In this document: positions 34,358-42,473 of the stretch, piece after piece
How positions within the stretch are numbered: position 1 is the stretch's first letter
Layout of the letters: each line of letters begins with the position of its first letter
Source: Novosphingobium pokkalii
GTDB lineage: Bacteria; Pseudomonadota; Alphaproteobacteria; Sphingomonadales; Sphingomonadaceae
DNA: 64,000 nt
Reading direction: 5' to 3'
Assembly: GCF_014652855.1 (NCBI RefSeq)
Contig: NZ_BMZP01000021.1
Coordinates: 1-64,000, forward strand
The notes under the pieces: model-generated
The model's input: the letters and a program-made list of their open reading frames with translations, nothing else
What the model was told of the DNA's origin: nothing
Database searches by the model: none
Translations under genes and position numbers: made by a program

Positions 34358-35611
34358 TCAGCAGCGTTCGATGATGATCGCCGGCGCCATGCCGCCGGCC
34401 GCGCACATGGTGACGAGTCCGCGCCGCTTACCGGTCCGTTCCAGTTCGTCGAGCACCGTTCCTATCAGAATCGCGCCGCTCGCGCCGATCGGATGGCCCA
34501 GCGCGATCGCGCCGCCATTGACGTTCACTTTGTCGCGATCGAGCGCGAGGTCACGGATCACCTTTTCCGAAACCACGGCGAAGGCCTCATTGATCTCGAA
34601 CAGGTCGATGTCGTCGAGGGTGAGGCCAGCGCGCTGCAGGACCTTGCGGACCGCGGCGACCGGCGCATTGAGCATTAGCGTCGGATCGTCACCCATGTTC
34701 GCAGTCGCGACGATGCGCGCGCGCGGCTGCCAGCCCATCTTGTCGGCATAGGCCTTCGACGCCAGCAAAAGGCCTGCGGCACCGTCAACCACGCCCGACG
34801 AATTGCCGGCATGATGGAAATTCTGGATGTCGACGTCCGGATAGCGGCGGTTTATCGCCTGGCGGAAGGTTTCACCGGTCTTGTTCATCGGCATGTCGAT
34901 GACCGCGGCGAAGGAGGGCTTCAGCGCAGACAGGTCGGCGAGCGAAGTGCCCGGCCGGGGATGTTCGTCGCGGTCGAGCACAACATTGCCGTCGTCGTCC
35001 AGCACCGGGACGATCGATCTGTCGAACCGGCCTTCCTCAATCGCCCGAGCGGCGCGCTCCTGACTGATGACGCCGGCACGATCAAGCTCTTCCCGGGTGA
35101 AGCCCTCGATCGTCGCGATCGCATCGGCGGCGACGCCCTGGTTCGATTGCGGATGGGCCGCCTGCAGTCGAGCGTTGCCGGCACCGATGCCCAGCGGCTC
35201 GAAACCAGCAGCCTGCTCGTCGCGCGCCTGCGTATTGGTGAAAGACATCATCTCGGTACCGCCCGCGACGATGCAATCTTCCATGCCCGACATGATCTGC
35301 GCCGCCGCGAAATTGACCGCCGTAATGCCACCACCGCAGAACCGGTTGAGGGTCACGCCTGACGCCTTGGGATGATAGCCGGCATCGAGTGCTGCCATGC
35401 GTCCAAGGTCGCTGCCCTGGGTGCGGACCTGCGTACAGACCGACCAGATCACATCGTCGACCTCATCCGTCTTGAGACTGTTGCGGTCCTTCAGGGCCTT
35501 CAGCACGGTCGCCGCAAGATGCTGCGGATGCAGGTGCGCAAGCTTGCCCTTGCCGACTTTGCCGATGCCGCGCGGCGTGCGAACCGCGTCGATGATATAC
35601 GCTTCACCCAT
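34358..35611 (-). CDS. acetyl-CoA C-acyltransferase (thiolase)
   Basis: This 417-residue thiolase has the nucleophilic Cys in NRFCGGGITAV, the His in GHPIGASGA and the second Cys in TMCAAGGMAP. The AGGTEMMSFTNTQARDEQAAG segment and NEAFAVVSEK are typical of the FadA6/ketoacyl-CoA group that releases acetyl- or propionyl-CoA in beta-oxidation. It lies 68 bp downstream of the FadJ-type gene on the same strand, so the pair can hydrate, oxidise and cleave an enoyl-CoA. Both are expected to be under operator site 5. Confidence 0.9.
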   Translation of the reverse strand: MGEAYIIDAVRTPRGIGKVGKGKLAHLHPQHLAATVLKALKDRNSLKTDEVDDVIWSVCTQVRTQGSDLGRMAALDAGYHPKASGVTLNRFCGGGITAVNFAAAQIMSGMEDCIVAGGTEMMSFTNTQARDEQAAGFEPLGIGAGNARLQAAHPQSNQGVAADAIATIEGFTREELDRAGVISQERAARAIEEGRFDRSIVPVLDDDGNVVLDRDEHPRPGTSLADLSALKPSFAAVIDMPMNKTGETFRQAINRRYPDVDIQNFHHAGNSSGVVDGAAGLLLASKAYADKMGWQPRARIVATANMGDDPTLMLNAPVAAVRKVLQRAGLTLDDIDLFEINEAFAVVSEKVIRDLALDRDKVNVNGGAIALGHPIGASGAILIGTVLDELERTGKRRGLVTMCAAGGMAPAIIIERC

Positions 35612-35679
35612 GATCTGGTCCTCCTGAAATCAGTCTCTCGACCATGCGACCCGTGCACACGCAGAAGGGTACGTCGCCG

Positions 35680-37743
35680 TTACCGCGTGAAAGATGCGCC
35701 CGCCGCCGCCTTCTCGCGCAGCAGCGCGGCGGGTGCGAAGGCCGATCCATGGAGCGCGGCCAATTCGTCCAGCCGCTGCACGATCTTACCGAGCCCGATC
35801 GTATCGCCCCAGAACATCGGACCGCCGGTATAGACGGGCCACGCATAGCCCAGGATGCAGGCGACATCGATGTCCGAGGCGCGCGACGCGATCCCCTCTT
35901 CAAGCAGCTTCGCACCCTCGTTCACGACCGGATAGAGCAGATCGGCGACGATTTCTTCGGGCGAACGCGGCGCCCGCGCAGGGACGTTGCGATATTCCGC
36001 ATAGGCGGCGATAATCGCGGCCGCTTCCGGCGACGGTGTGGCGTTGCGATCTGCGTCGTAATCGTAGAAGCCGCCATTCTGCTTCTGCCCCAGCCGACCA
36101 TGGCTGAGAAAATCCGACCGCAGGGTGCGCTCGGTCGAATCCCGGCCGGTCACGTCGAGCCCGATCAGATCGAACATGCGGAACGGTCCCATCGAGAAAC
36201 CGAAGTCGTACAATGCCTCGTCGATATGCTCGGGGCTTGTGCCTTCGAGAACGACCGCTTCTGCCTGGCGGTTGCGCGGACCCATTACGCGATTGGCGAT
36301 GAAGCCCGGACCGACGCGCGACAGGACCGGCACCTTGCGCAGTGTCTTGGCCAGCTTCATGGCTGTCGCGACGACCTGCTTGTCCGTCGCCGCACCACGC
36401 ACGACCTCCAGCAGGCGCATCACGTTGGCCGGCGAGAAGAAGTGAAGCCCGAGAACCCGCTCGGGGTGGCGCGTCGCTTGGGCGATCTCGTCGATCGACA
36501 GAAAGGAAGTATTGCTCGCCAGGATCGCATCCGGCCGTACGATCGCGTCGAGCTTGCCGAAGACTTCCTTTTTCAGTGCCATCTGCTCGAACACCGCCTC
36601 GATAACGAGGTCCGCGCCCTGTAGCGCCTCCATCCCGACCACCCCATTGATCAGGGCCATGCGCTCTTCCACCTGCGCCTGGGTTAGCTTGCCGCGCTTG
36701 ACGCTCGCCTCATAATTTCGGCGGATGGTGGCGACGCCGCGGTCGAGATTTTCCTGCGTCGTCTCGGCGAGCGTGACGGGCAGTCCTGCGTTGAGGAAGT
36801 TCATCGCGATCCCACCGCCCATTGTGCCGGCGCCCAGGACGCCGACTGACTCGACCGGCCGCACCGGGGTATCGGCGGGCACGTCCGACACTTTGGACGC
36901 CTCGCGCTCAGCAAAGAAATAATAGCGCTGCGCCGCGGACTGGGTGGATTCGAGCAGTTCCTGGAACAGTTCGTGTTCGCGGGCGATGCCGGCATCGAAC
37001 GGCAATTCCACCGCCGCCTCGATCGCCTTGATGTTATTCTCCGGCGCGAGGAAACCACGCATCGCGTGGGCGTTTTTGCGACGAAATGCGTCGAAGACGC
37101 TGCTGTCCCCCTTGTGCGGCCCGGTCTTGTCCGTGCGGTCGCGAATGCGCTGGAGCGGTCGTCCATCCGCCAATACCTGCCGAATGAAGGCAAGCGCGCC
37201 TTCCTTGAGATTGCCCTCCTCGGTCAACGCATCGATCATGCCCAACCGCAGCGCCTCGGGGGCGGGCACCGGATCCCCCTTAATCACGACTTCGAGAGCG
37301 ATTTCCGGACCGACCAATCGCGGCAGTCGCTGGGTTCCGCCCCCGCCGGGTAGCAGCCCCAGCTTGACTTCCGGCAAGCCCATCTGCGCGCTGGGTACCG
37401 CAACGCGATAGTGACAGATCAGCGCCATCTCATAGCCGCCGCCCAGTGCCGTGCCATGGATCGCCGCGACCACAGGCTTCTTTCCCTGCTCGATCAGATC
37501 GACCACCTCGCGCAGCGTCGGTTCGAGAATTGGCTTGCCGAGTTCGGTGATGTCGGCGCCAGCGATGAAGGTACGCCCGGCGCATATCAACACGATACCC
37601 TTGACCGCTGGATCGGCGGAAAACTTGCGGAAGCCTGCGTCGAGAGCGACACGCACACGATGGCTCAGGGCGTTGACCGGAGGCGAATCGATGGTGATCA
37701 GACCAATACCATCCTCGACCGTGAAGGTTCCCACAGCGTTCAT
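35680..37743 (-). CDS. fadJ: bifunctional enoyl-CoA hydratase/3-hydroxyacyl-CoA dehydrogenase
   Basis: This 687-residue protein has two catalytic units. The N-terminal crotonase domain (about 1-190) has GRTFIAGADITE, GGGYEMALICHYRVA with Glu, and MGLPEVKLGLLPGGGGTQR with the second Glu. The Rossmann domain (from about 290) starts VGVLGAGTMGGGIAMNFLNA, followed by 3-hydroxyacyl-CoA dehydrogenase C-terminal repeats ending near ARASFTR. It hydrates enoyl-CoA and oxidises the 3-hydroxyl with NAD+. The ATG at 37743 has GAGAGG upstream; a long frame before it (to 38313) is a shadow over the divergent gene. It is followed by the thiolase. The symbol is by family analogy. Confidence 0.88.
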   Translation of the reverse strand: MNAVGTFTVEDGIGLITIDSPPVNALSHRVRVALDAGFRKFSADPAVKGIVLICAGRTFIAGADITELGKPILEPTLREVVDLIEQGKKPVVAAIHGTALGGGYEMALICHYRVAVPSAQMGLPEVKLGLLPGGGGTQRLPRLVGPEIALEVVIKGDPVPAPEALRLGMIDALTEEGNLKEGALAFIRQVLADGRPLQRIRDRTDKTGPHKGDSSVFDAFRRKNAHAMRGFLAPENNIKAIEAAVELPFDAGIAREHELFQELLESTQSAAQRYYFFAEREASKVSDVPADTPVRPVESVGVLGAGTMGGGIAMNFLNAGLPVTLAETTQENLDRGVATIRRNYEASVKRGKLTQAQVEERMALINGVVGMEALQGADLVIEAVFEQMALKKEVFGKLDAIVRPDAILASNTSFLSIDEIAQATRHPERVLGLHFFSPANVMRLLEVVRGAATDKQVVATAMKLAKTLRKVPVLSRVGPGFIANRVMGPRNRQAEAVVLEGTSPEHIDEALYDFGFSMGPFRMFDLIGLDVTGRDSTERTLRSDFLSHGRLGQKQNGGFYDYDADRNATPSPEAAAIIAAYAEYRNVPARAPRSPEEIVADLLYPVVNEGAKLLEEGIASRASDIDVACILGYAWPVYTGGPMFWGDTIGLGKIVQRLDELAALHGSAFAPAALLREKAAAGASFTR

Positions 37744-37819
37744 TCGCCTCTCCCGTATCTGGCGGTCAGACGCCTCGCCATGCACGGTTGCACGGCCACT
37801 CGCTCCGCGCATAACGAAT

Positions 37820-37835
37820 TTGACGCATCCGTCAA
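37820..37835. promoter_or_regulatory. island operator site 5
   Basis: TTGACGCATCCGTCAA is a perfect dyad TTGACG/CGTCAA with a 4-bp centre. It lies between fadJ (minus) and the crotonase (plus). On the minus strand TTGACG has a TATGCG-like -10 at about 16 bp spacing. Confidence 0.7.
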
Positions 37836-37941
37836 TCTTTCGCGGCCGAAACCGGTTCCGCGCGTGGCGAGCGCGTCGCCCGGCGCGCCCTATCGCCACG
37901 AATACTTGGCATCCCGCGATCGGGCGTGGCAACGTGCGCGC

Positions 37942-38934
37942 ATGCAACTGGACGCTCGGGAACTTGCAGGGAGCCTCATCGGCTTTGATCCTTTGGCCCT
38001 CGGGATCAGCCCCGGTGCGCTGCTCACCGTCGACTTCACCGGTTTCGAAGGAGATGCCGAGGCGGTTTCGGCGCGCGCCGAGGCCTGGCTCCGCCGCCTG
38101 CCCTGCCCGTCGCTGGCCCTGACCACAACACCTGCGCGGTTGGCGGGGTTCGATCTTTCGGTCTCGAACCCTGCGGAAGTCGAACGGATCGCAAGCGCGG
38201 TTGCCGCCCATCCTGTTTCGACCACGATCCTCGTCCAGGCCTTGCGCATCATCGAAGGCCTGTCGGCGCAATCGGCGCTGGTCGTTGAGTCGCTGGCTTT
38301 CGCTGCCCTGCAACAGGGCGAGGAATTTCGCGATTGGCTCGCCCGGCTGCCGGCGTCGTCGCGGGAGCCCGCCGCCAATGCGACCGACGGCCCGCCCGTT
38401 CTGGTCGATCGCAAGGGGGCGGAATTGGACATCGTGCTGAACCGGCCCGCGGCGCGGAATGAGATTGATGTGACGATGCGCGATGCGTTATTCGAGGCGT
38501 TCACGGTGGGCGCGGTAGACGACGGCATCGAACGCATCCACGTCCGCGGGTTGGGAGACAGCTTCAGCATCGGCGGGGCTCTGAGCGAATTCGGGCATGT
38601 GAAGAGCGGCGTTTCCGGGCACTTCATCCGTACCGAGCGGCTGCCGGCACGGATGCTCGCCGATCACGGCGCTAAATATCATTTCCATCTGCACGGCGCC
38701 TGCGTCGGCGCCGGGCTGGAAATCGCCGCCTTTGGCGGAACGGTGACGGCAACGCCATCGACCTTCCTGCGCCTGCCGGAAACGAACATGGGCCTGATTC
38801 CGGGCGCGGGCGGCTGTGTCAGCATCACTCGCCGTATCGGCAGGCAGGGCGCAGCTTGGATGATGATGACCGGCGCCCGGATCAGCGCACGGACGGCGCT
38901 GCGATGGGGCCTGATCGACGGCATCGAAGACTGA
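37942..38934 (+). CDS. crotonase with prefixed crotonase-like C-terminal region
   Basis: This 330-residue protein contains a full crotonase domain from about residue 145 (VDRKGAELDIVLNRPAARNE, HGACVGAGLEIAAFGG with Glu, LRLPETNMGLIPGAGG with the second Glu). The first ~140 residues contain VQALRIIEGLSAQSALVVES, LAFAALQQGEEFRDWLA, which looks like the C-terminal helices of crotonases, here placed before the core. Both catalytic Glu are present, so hydratase activity is possible. The ATG at 37942 has no strong ribosome site, so the start is uncertain. It is divergent from fadJ and under operator site 5. Confidence 0.75.
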   Translation: MQLDARELAGSLIGFDPLALGISPGALLTVDFTGFEGDAEAVSARAEAWLRRLPCPSLALTTTPARLAGFDLSVSNPAEVERIASAVAAHPVSTTILVQALRIIEGLSAQSALVVESLAFAALQQGEEFRDWLARLPASSREPAANATDGPPVLVDRKGAELDIVLNRPAARNEIDVTMRDALFEAFTVGAVDDGIERIHVRGLGDSFSIGGALSEFGHVKSGVSGHFIRTERLPARMLADHGAKYHFHLHGACVGAGLEIAAFGGTVTATPSTFLRLPETNMGLIPGAGGCVSITRRIGRQGAAWMMMTGARISARTALRWGLIDGIED

Positions 38935-38957
38935 TCCGGCCCGCCCACCGCCCCGTT

Positions 38958-38983
38958 GGGAGGAGGCGACGACGCCCCCTCCC
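38958..38983. terminator. strong hairpin between convergent genes
   Basis: GGGAGGAGGCG (38958-38968), loop ACGA, CGCCCCCTCCC (38973-38983) form an 11-bp stem with one A-C mismatch. It lies 24 bp after the crotonase stop and 27 bp before the thiolase end. It serves both strands; no U-run is seen. Confidence 0.5.
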
Positions 38984-39009
38984 CGCGGCCGGAACGGCTG
39001 TAGCGGCGA

Positions 39010-40182
39010 TCAGACCTCGATCAGGACCGCGCCGCCCTGGCCGCCGCCGGCGCACATCGCCGCAACGCCCAGACCGCCGCCGCGGCGCTTGAGATCGTTG
39101 ATCAGCGTGGTCAGCATGCGCCCCCCCGAAGCCGCGATCGGGTGGCCGATCGAGCAGCCGCTGCCCGAGACGTTCACTACCTCCTCGCTGATGTCGAGCA
39201 TCCGGCATGCGGCGAGCGGCACCGACGCAAACGCCTCGTTGATTTCCCATAGCTTGATATCGCCCACCGACCGTCCGGCGCGATCGAGCAACTTGCGGAT
39301 CGTATCGATCGCCGCAATGCCGGTAAAGCGCGGGTCGGCGCCCTTGGCGGTCCAGCCCAGCACGCGGGCGATCGGCGCCAGCCCTTCGTTGTTGGCGAAG
39401 TCCGCGCTGGCCACGGCAAGCGCCGATGCCGCATCGTTCACCCCGCTCGAATTGCCCGCGGTGATCGAGAAGCCGTCGATTTCCGGGTGTAGGACCTTGA
39501 GGCTGGCGAGCCGCTCGGCCGAACTGTCACGACGCGGATATTCGTCGACGTCGAACGTGACGGTGCTACCGTCCATGTGCAGGGCCTGGACGGGCACGAT
39601 CTCGTCCTTGAAGTTGCCGGCATCGATCGCGGCGATGGCCCGCTGGTGCGAGCGCAGCGCCCAAGCGTCCATCTCTTCGCGCGTCAAGCCGGCTGCCTTG
39701 GCGGTGTTCCATCCGACGGTGATCGACATGTCGCGATTCGGCGCTTCCTCGCTCGCCGGATGCGTCGGCGGCATCCAAAAATCCTCGACCTCGTCGCTGG
39801 CCGGCACCCGCCAGCGCATCATCGGCCCGGTGGATACCGACTGCACGCCACCGGCGATGATCAGCCGCTCCATGCCGCTGAGAATCTGTGCGGAGGCCAG
39901 ACCCACGGCACTGAGGCTCCCCGCGCAGTGCCGGTTGATCGCCATGCCGCCCGCCTGAAATACCCCCAGTTCGACGGCGGCGTGGCGTGCCAGGGCCCCA
40001 CCGCCATACAGCGACTCGGCGAAGATCACGTCGTCGACCAGCGAAGGATCGATGCCGCCCCGCGCAAGGACAGCCCCCAGTATCGTCGCAGCGAGCGCTT
40101 CGCCGCTAGTGTTGGCGAGCGTTCCCTTTCGGGCGGTGGCGACCGCGGTGCGGACCGCGCTAACGATGACAGGCGACGACAT
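39010..40182 (-). CDS. thiolase (acetyl-CoA acetyltransferase family)
   Basis: This 390-residue thiolase has the nucleophilic Cys in NRHCAGSLSAV, the His in GHPIAASGGRML and the second Cys in AMCAGGGQG. It is different from the other two thiolases in the window (NRHCAGS rather than NRLCGSG/NRFCGGG), suggesting a separate substrate. The minus-strand start at 40182 lies just inside operator sites 6 and 7. It runs convergent with the crotonase. Three different thiolases in one island suggest several rounds of chain or ring-fragment cleavage. Confidence 0.9.
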   Translation of the reverse strand: MSSPVIVSAVRTAVATARKGTLANTSGEALAATILGAVLARGGIDPSLVDDVIFAESLYGGGALARHAAVELGVFQAGGMAINRHCAGSLSAVGLASAQILSGMERLIIAGGVQSVSTGPMMRWRVPASDEVEDFWMPPTHPASEEAPNRDMSITVGWNTAKAAGLTREEMDAWALRSHQRAIAAIDAGNFKDEIVPVQALHMDGSTVTFDVDEYPRRDSSAERLASLKVLHPEIDGFSITAGNSSGVNDAASALAVASADFANNEGLAPIARVLGWTAKGADPRFTGIAAIDTIRKLLDRAGRSVGDIKLWEINEAFASVPLAACRMLDISEEVVNVSGSGCSIGHPIAASGGRMLTTLINDLKRRGGGLGVAAMCAGGGQGGAVLIEV

Positions 40183-40209
40183 TTGAAACCTCTCCGCGCA
40201 TTTAAGGAC

Positions 40210-40225
40210 ATGACTACACCGTCAA
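40210..40225. promoter_or_regulatory. island operator site 6
   Basis: ATGACTACACCGTCAA is a degenerate 6-4-6 dyad, with a good right arm (CGTCAA) and a weak left arm. It lies 27 bp upstream of the thiolase start and 24 bp from site 7. Confidence 0.4.
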
Positions 40226-40233
40226 CAACGGAT

Positions 40234-40249
40234 ATGACGCTAGTGTCAA
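40234..40249. promoter_or_regulatory. island operator site 7
   Basis: ATGACGCTAGTGTCAA matches TTGACA-N4-TGTCAA with changes at left-arm positions 1 and 6. On the plus strand ATGACG is followed at 17 bp by TATGCT, a good -10. On the minus strand TTGACA faces the thiolase. Sites 6 and 7 form a tandem pair. Confidence 0.6.
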
Positions 40250-40457
40250 CAAGCGATATGCTGCCGTGCAGCGCAAGCGCAAGCACGGACGTGAGAGGGA
40301 TAAGATGACCGGCTGCCACCCGCGGAAACGGAACGGCGCACGGGTTTTTGCCCGATGCCATCTCCATGCCGCTCCCTCGCGCCCCGAAAGGCTTCGCGGC
40401 GAAGGGGACGGTCGACCACGTTCCAAGCAGCATAAGACATGCATTGGGGGAGGAAGA

Positions 40458-40601
40458 ATGCACGATCAGAAATTTCGCGATGTGCATGTGCACTGCACCG
40501 CTCCGTATCGGGCGGGTGCGAAGCCTCGCGCAGACAAGAATCCAGCGGCCAGCGGCATTCCTTACAACTTGGCTTTCAACCTCATCGGCGTGACGGCATG
40601 A
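40458..40601 (+). CDS. 47-residue ORF coupled to the acyl-CoA ligase
   Basis: MHDQKFRDVHVHCTAPYRAG starts a 47-residue ORF with a strong Shine-Dalgarno (GGGGGAGGAAG) 6-8 nt before the ATG. Its stop overlaps the ligase start as ATGA (40598-40601), the signature of translational coupling. The product has no recognised domain; His/Cys in DVHVHCTAPY could bind metal, but that is speculation. The ligase itself has no good ribosome site, so its translation probably depends on this ORF. It could be a functional small protein or a leader. About 200 bp before it (40250-40457) contain no gene. Confidence 0.5.
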   Translation: MHDQKFRDVHVHCTAPYRAGAKPRADKNPAASGIPYNLAFNLIGVTA

Positions 40602-42094
40602 ACATATCCTTGGTGCTGCAAATGGCGGCCGACACCTTCGCAGATCGGATCGCCCTTACTCACAATTCGGTGGATTATAACTATGGCCGTCTCTACGCCT
40701 CCGCCAAGGCGGCGGCGGCGCGCATCGTGGAAAGCGGCGCGAGCTATGTGTCGTATCTCGGCGAAAGCAATCCCGCGACGGTGGTCGCACTGTTCGGCGC
40801 GGCACTCGCCGGCCGACCGTTCGCACCGCTCAACTATCGGCTGACGGTACCCGAGACAAACCGACTGATCGAGCGGCTGGACCCGGTGTTCCTGATCGCC
40901 GACGAAGACAAGCTCGCCACCATTCCTACAGGTGCGGCGCAGGTCGTGATGTCGGCAGCCAAGTTTCTGGCGACGGTGATCACGGACCAGCAATCCGACT
41001 GGGAAGCTCCCGAAGACGAGGAAGGCGTTGCCGTACAGCTGTTCACCAGCGGCACGACGGGCGAGCCCAAGGCTGCCTTGCTGCGCAACCAGAACCTGCT
41101 CAGCTACGTGCTGGGCACCGTGGAGTTCGGTTCGGCCGAGGAGGACGAGGCGACACTGGTATCGGTGCCTCCCTACCATATCGCCGGCATTTCGGCGATC
41201 CTGAGCTCGATCTATGCTACCCGCCGCATCGTCCAGCTCCCGCAGTTCAGCCCGGTCGAGTGGCTCAAGCAATGCGCGGAGCAGCGCGTAACCAACGCGT
41301 TCGTCGTTCCCACCATGCTCACCCGAATCATCGGACATCTGGACGAGGCGCGCACCGTACCGGACCTCGGGGCGTTGCGCTCGCTCGCATTCGGCGGCGG
41401 CAAGATGCCGCTGCCGGTGGTGCAACGCGCACTGCACCTGTTCCCGCACGTGGCGTTCACCAACGCCTATGGGTTGACCGAAACGAGCTCAACGATCGCA
41501 CTGCTGGGCCCGGACGAACATCGGGAGGCTCACGAACATCCCGATCCGATGATCGCCCGCCGGCTCGATTCGGTGGGTAAGCCGCTGCCCACGGTAGAAG
41601 TCGAGATTCGCGATGAGAGCGGGAAGGTGCTGGGGCCGAACGAGCTGGGCGAGGTGTTCGTGCGCGGACCGCAGGTTTCCGGGGAATACCAAGGCCGCAA
41701 GCTGACCGACGCGCAGGGTTGGTTCCCCACGCGCGATTCGGGGTTCCTCGATGCGGACGGCTTTCTGTTTCTGGCCGGACGGATCGACGACGTGATCGTG
41801 CGGGGGGGCGAGAACATCTCCCCCGGCGAAGTGGAAAAGGTGCTGCGCGAACGCGAGGGCGTCGCCGACGTCGCCGTCGTCGGCGTGCCTTCGGTGGAAT
41901 GGGGCGAGACACTCGCGGCCGCCATCGTCCGGACGCCGGGTGCCGGACTCACCACCGAGGCGCTTCAGGATCACGTGCGCCGAAAGCTGCGCTCGTCGCG
42001 CGTGCCCGAACATATCCGGTTCGTGGATGCCCTGCCATACAACGAAATGGGCAAGCTGCTGCGGCGCAACGTGAAGGCCATGTTTGCGGGCTGA
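40598..42094 (+). CDS. acyl-CoA synthetase (AMP-forming)
   Basis: This 498-residue ANL-superfamily ligase has the P-loop FTSGTTGEPKAALL, FTNAYGLTETSSTIALL, the GWFPTRDSGFLDADGFLFLAG adenylation/hinge region in two parts, DDVIVRGGENISPGEVEKVL and the catalytic Lys in NEMGKLLRRN. It activates a carboxylic acid, probably the cluster substrate or a BVMO-derived acid. The start at 40598 overlaps the upstream small ORF. It is in the plus operon under operator sites 6 and 7, and 379 bp before the BVMO gene, which has its own operator. Confidence 0.88.
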   Translation: MNISLVLQMAADTFADRIALTHNSVDYNYGRLYASAKAAAARIVESGASYVSYLGESNPATVVALFGAALAGRPFAPLNYRLTVPETNRLIERLDPVFLIADEDKLATIPTGAAQVVMSAAKFLATVITDQQSDWEAPEDEEGVAVQLFTSGTTGEPKAALLRNQNLLSYVLGTVEFGSAEEDEATLVSVPPYHIAGISAILSSIYATRRIVQLPQFSPVEWLKQCAEQRVTNAFVVPTMLTRIIGHLDEARTVPDLGALRSLAFGGGKMPLPVVQRALHLFPHVAFTNAYGLTETSSTIALLGPDEHREAHEHPDPMIARRLDSVGKPLPTVEVEIRDESGKVLGPNELGEVFVRGPQVSGEYQGRKLTDAQGWFPTRDSGFLDADGFLFLAGRIDDVIVRGGENISPGEVEKVLREREGVADVAVVGVPSVEWGETLAAAIVRTPGAGLTTEALQDHVRRKLRSSRVPEHIRFVDALPYNEMGKLLRRNVKAMFAG

Positions 42095-42124
42095 AACGGG
42101 CACGGCATCGCACCCCCGCCACTT

Positions 42125-42150
42125 GCGGCGCGCGTGGGCGTGAGCGCCGC
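42125..42150. terminator. weak hairpin downstream of the ligase
   Basis: GCGGCGC (42125-42131) and GCGCCGC (42144-42150) form a perfect 7-bp GC stem with a 12-nt loop, 30 bp after the ligase stop. No U-tail follows. It could stop or protect the transcript before the BVMO promoter. Confidence 0.3.
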
Positions 42151-42306
42151 ACGGGCTTTCGAGCACCAGGTTTTGCGACCAGGCACGCACGGCGGATGCG
42201 GCTGCGCGTTTGGCGACGCTCCGGCACACACCGTATCGGCGGGGCGATCGTACCGGGTGCCCGCGGACGATCCATGCGCCTCCGACAGCCGCGTCACAAA
42301 AGATAT

Positions 42307-42322
42307 TTGACGCTAATGTCAA
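42307..42322. promoter_or_regulatory. island operator site 8
   Basis: TTGACGCTAATGTCAA is a near-perfect dyad (TTGACG/TGTCAA). It lies 151 bp upstream of the BVMO start and is the only such site in front of this plus operon. The remaining bases between 42095 and 42473 hold no convincing gene. Confidence 0.65.
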
Positions 42323-42473
42323 AAACGTTCATTAGCATGAGCGACGCCGCGGCTCCCGTCCTCAACCGAACGGACGGGGTGATCTTCGGATCGCCGGCCA
42401 GGGTGCTTTGTGCGGGTCCGTCGCCGCAATCCGCTTGGGCGTAGACAGGGACTTGAGGGTAGGGAATTAGCAG

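Noticed and set aside
37744..38313. N-terminal extension of fadJ by about 190 codons
   Set aside because: It covers the divergent crotonase gene and the operator, is Arg/Gly-rich and lacks any domain. The ATG at 37743 has a good ribosome site and starts the crotonase domain.
42337..42444. 35-codon ORF before the BVMO
   Set aside because: No ribosome site, no conserved sequence, and it overlaps the leader region downstream of operator site 8.
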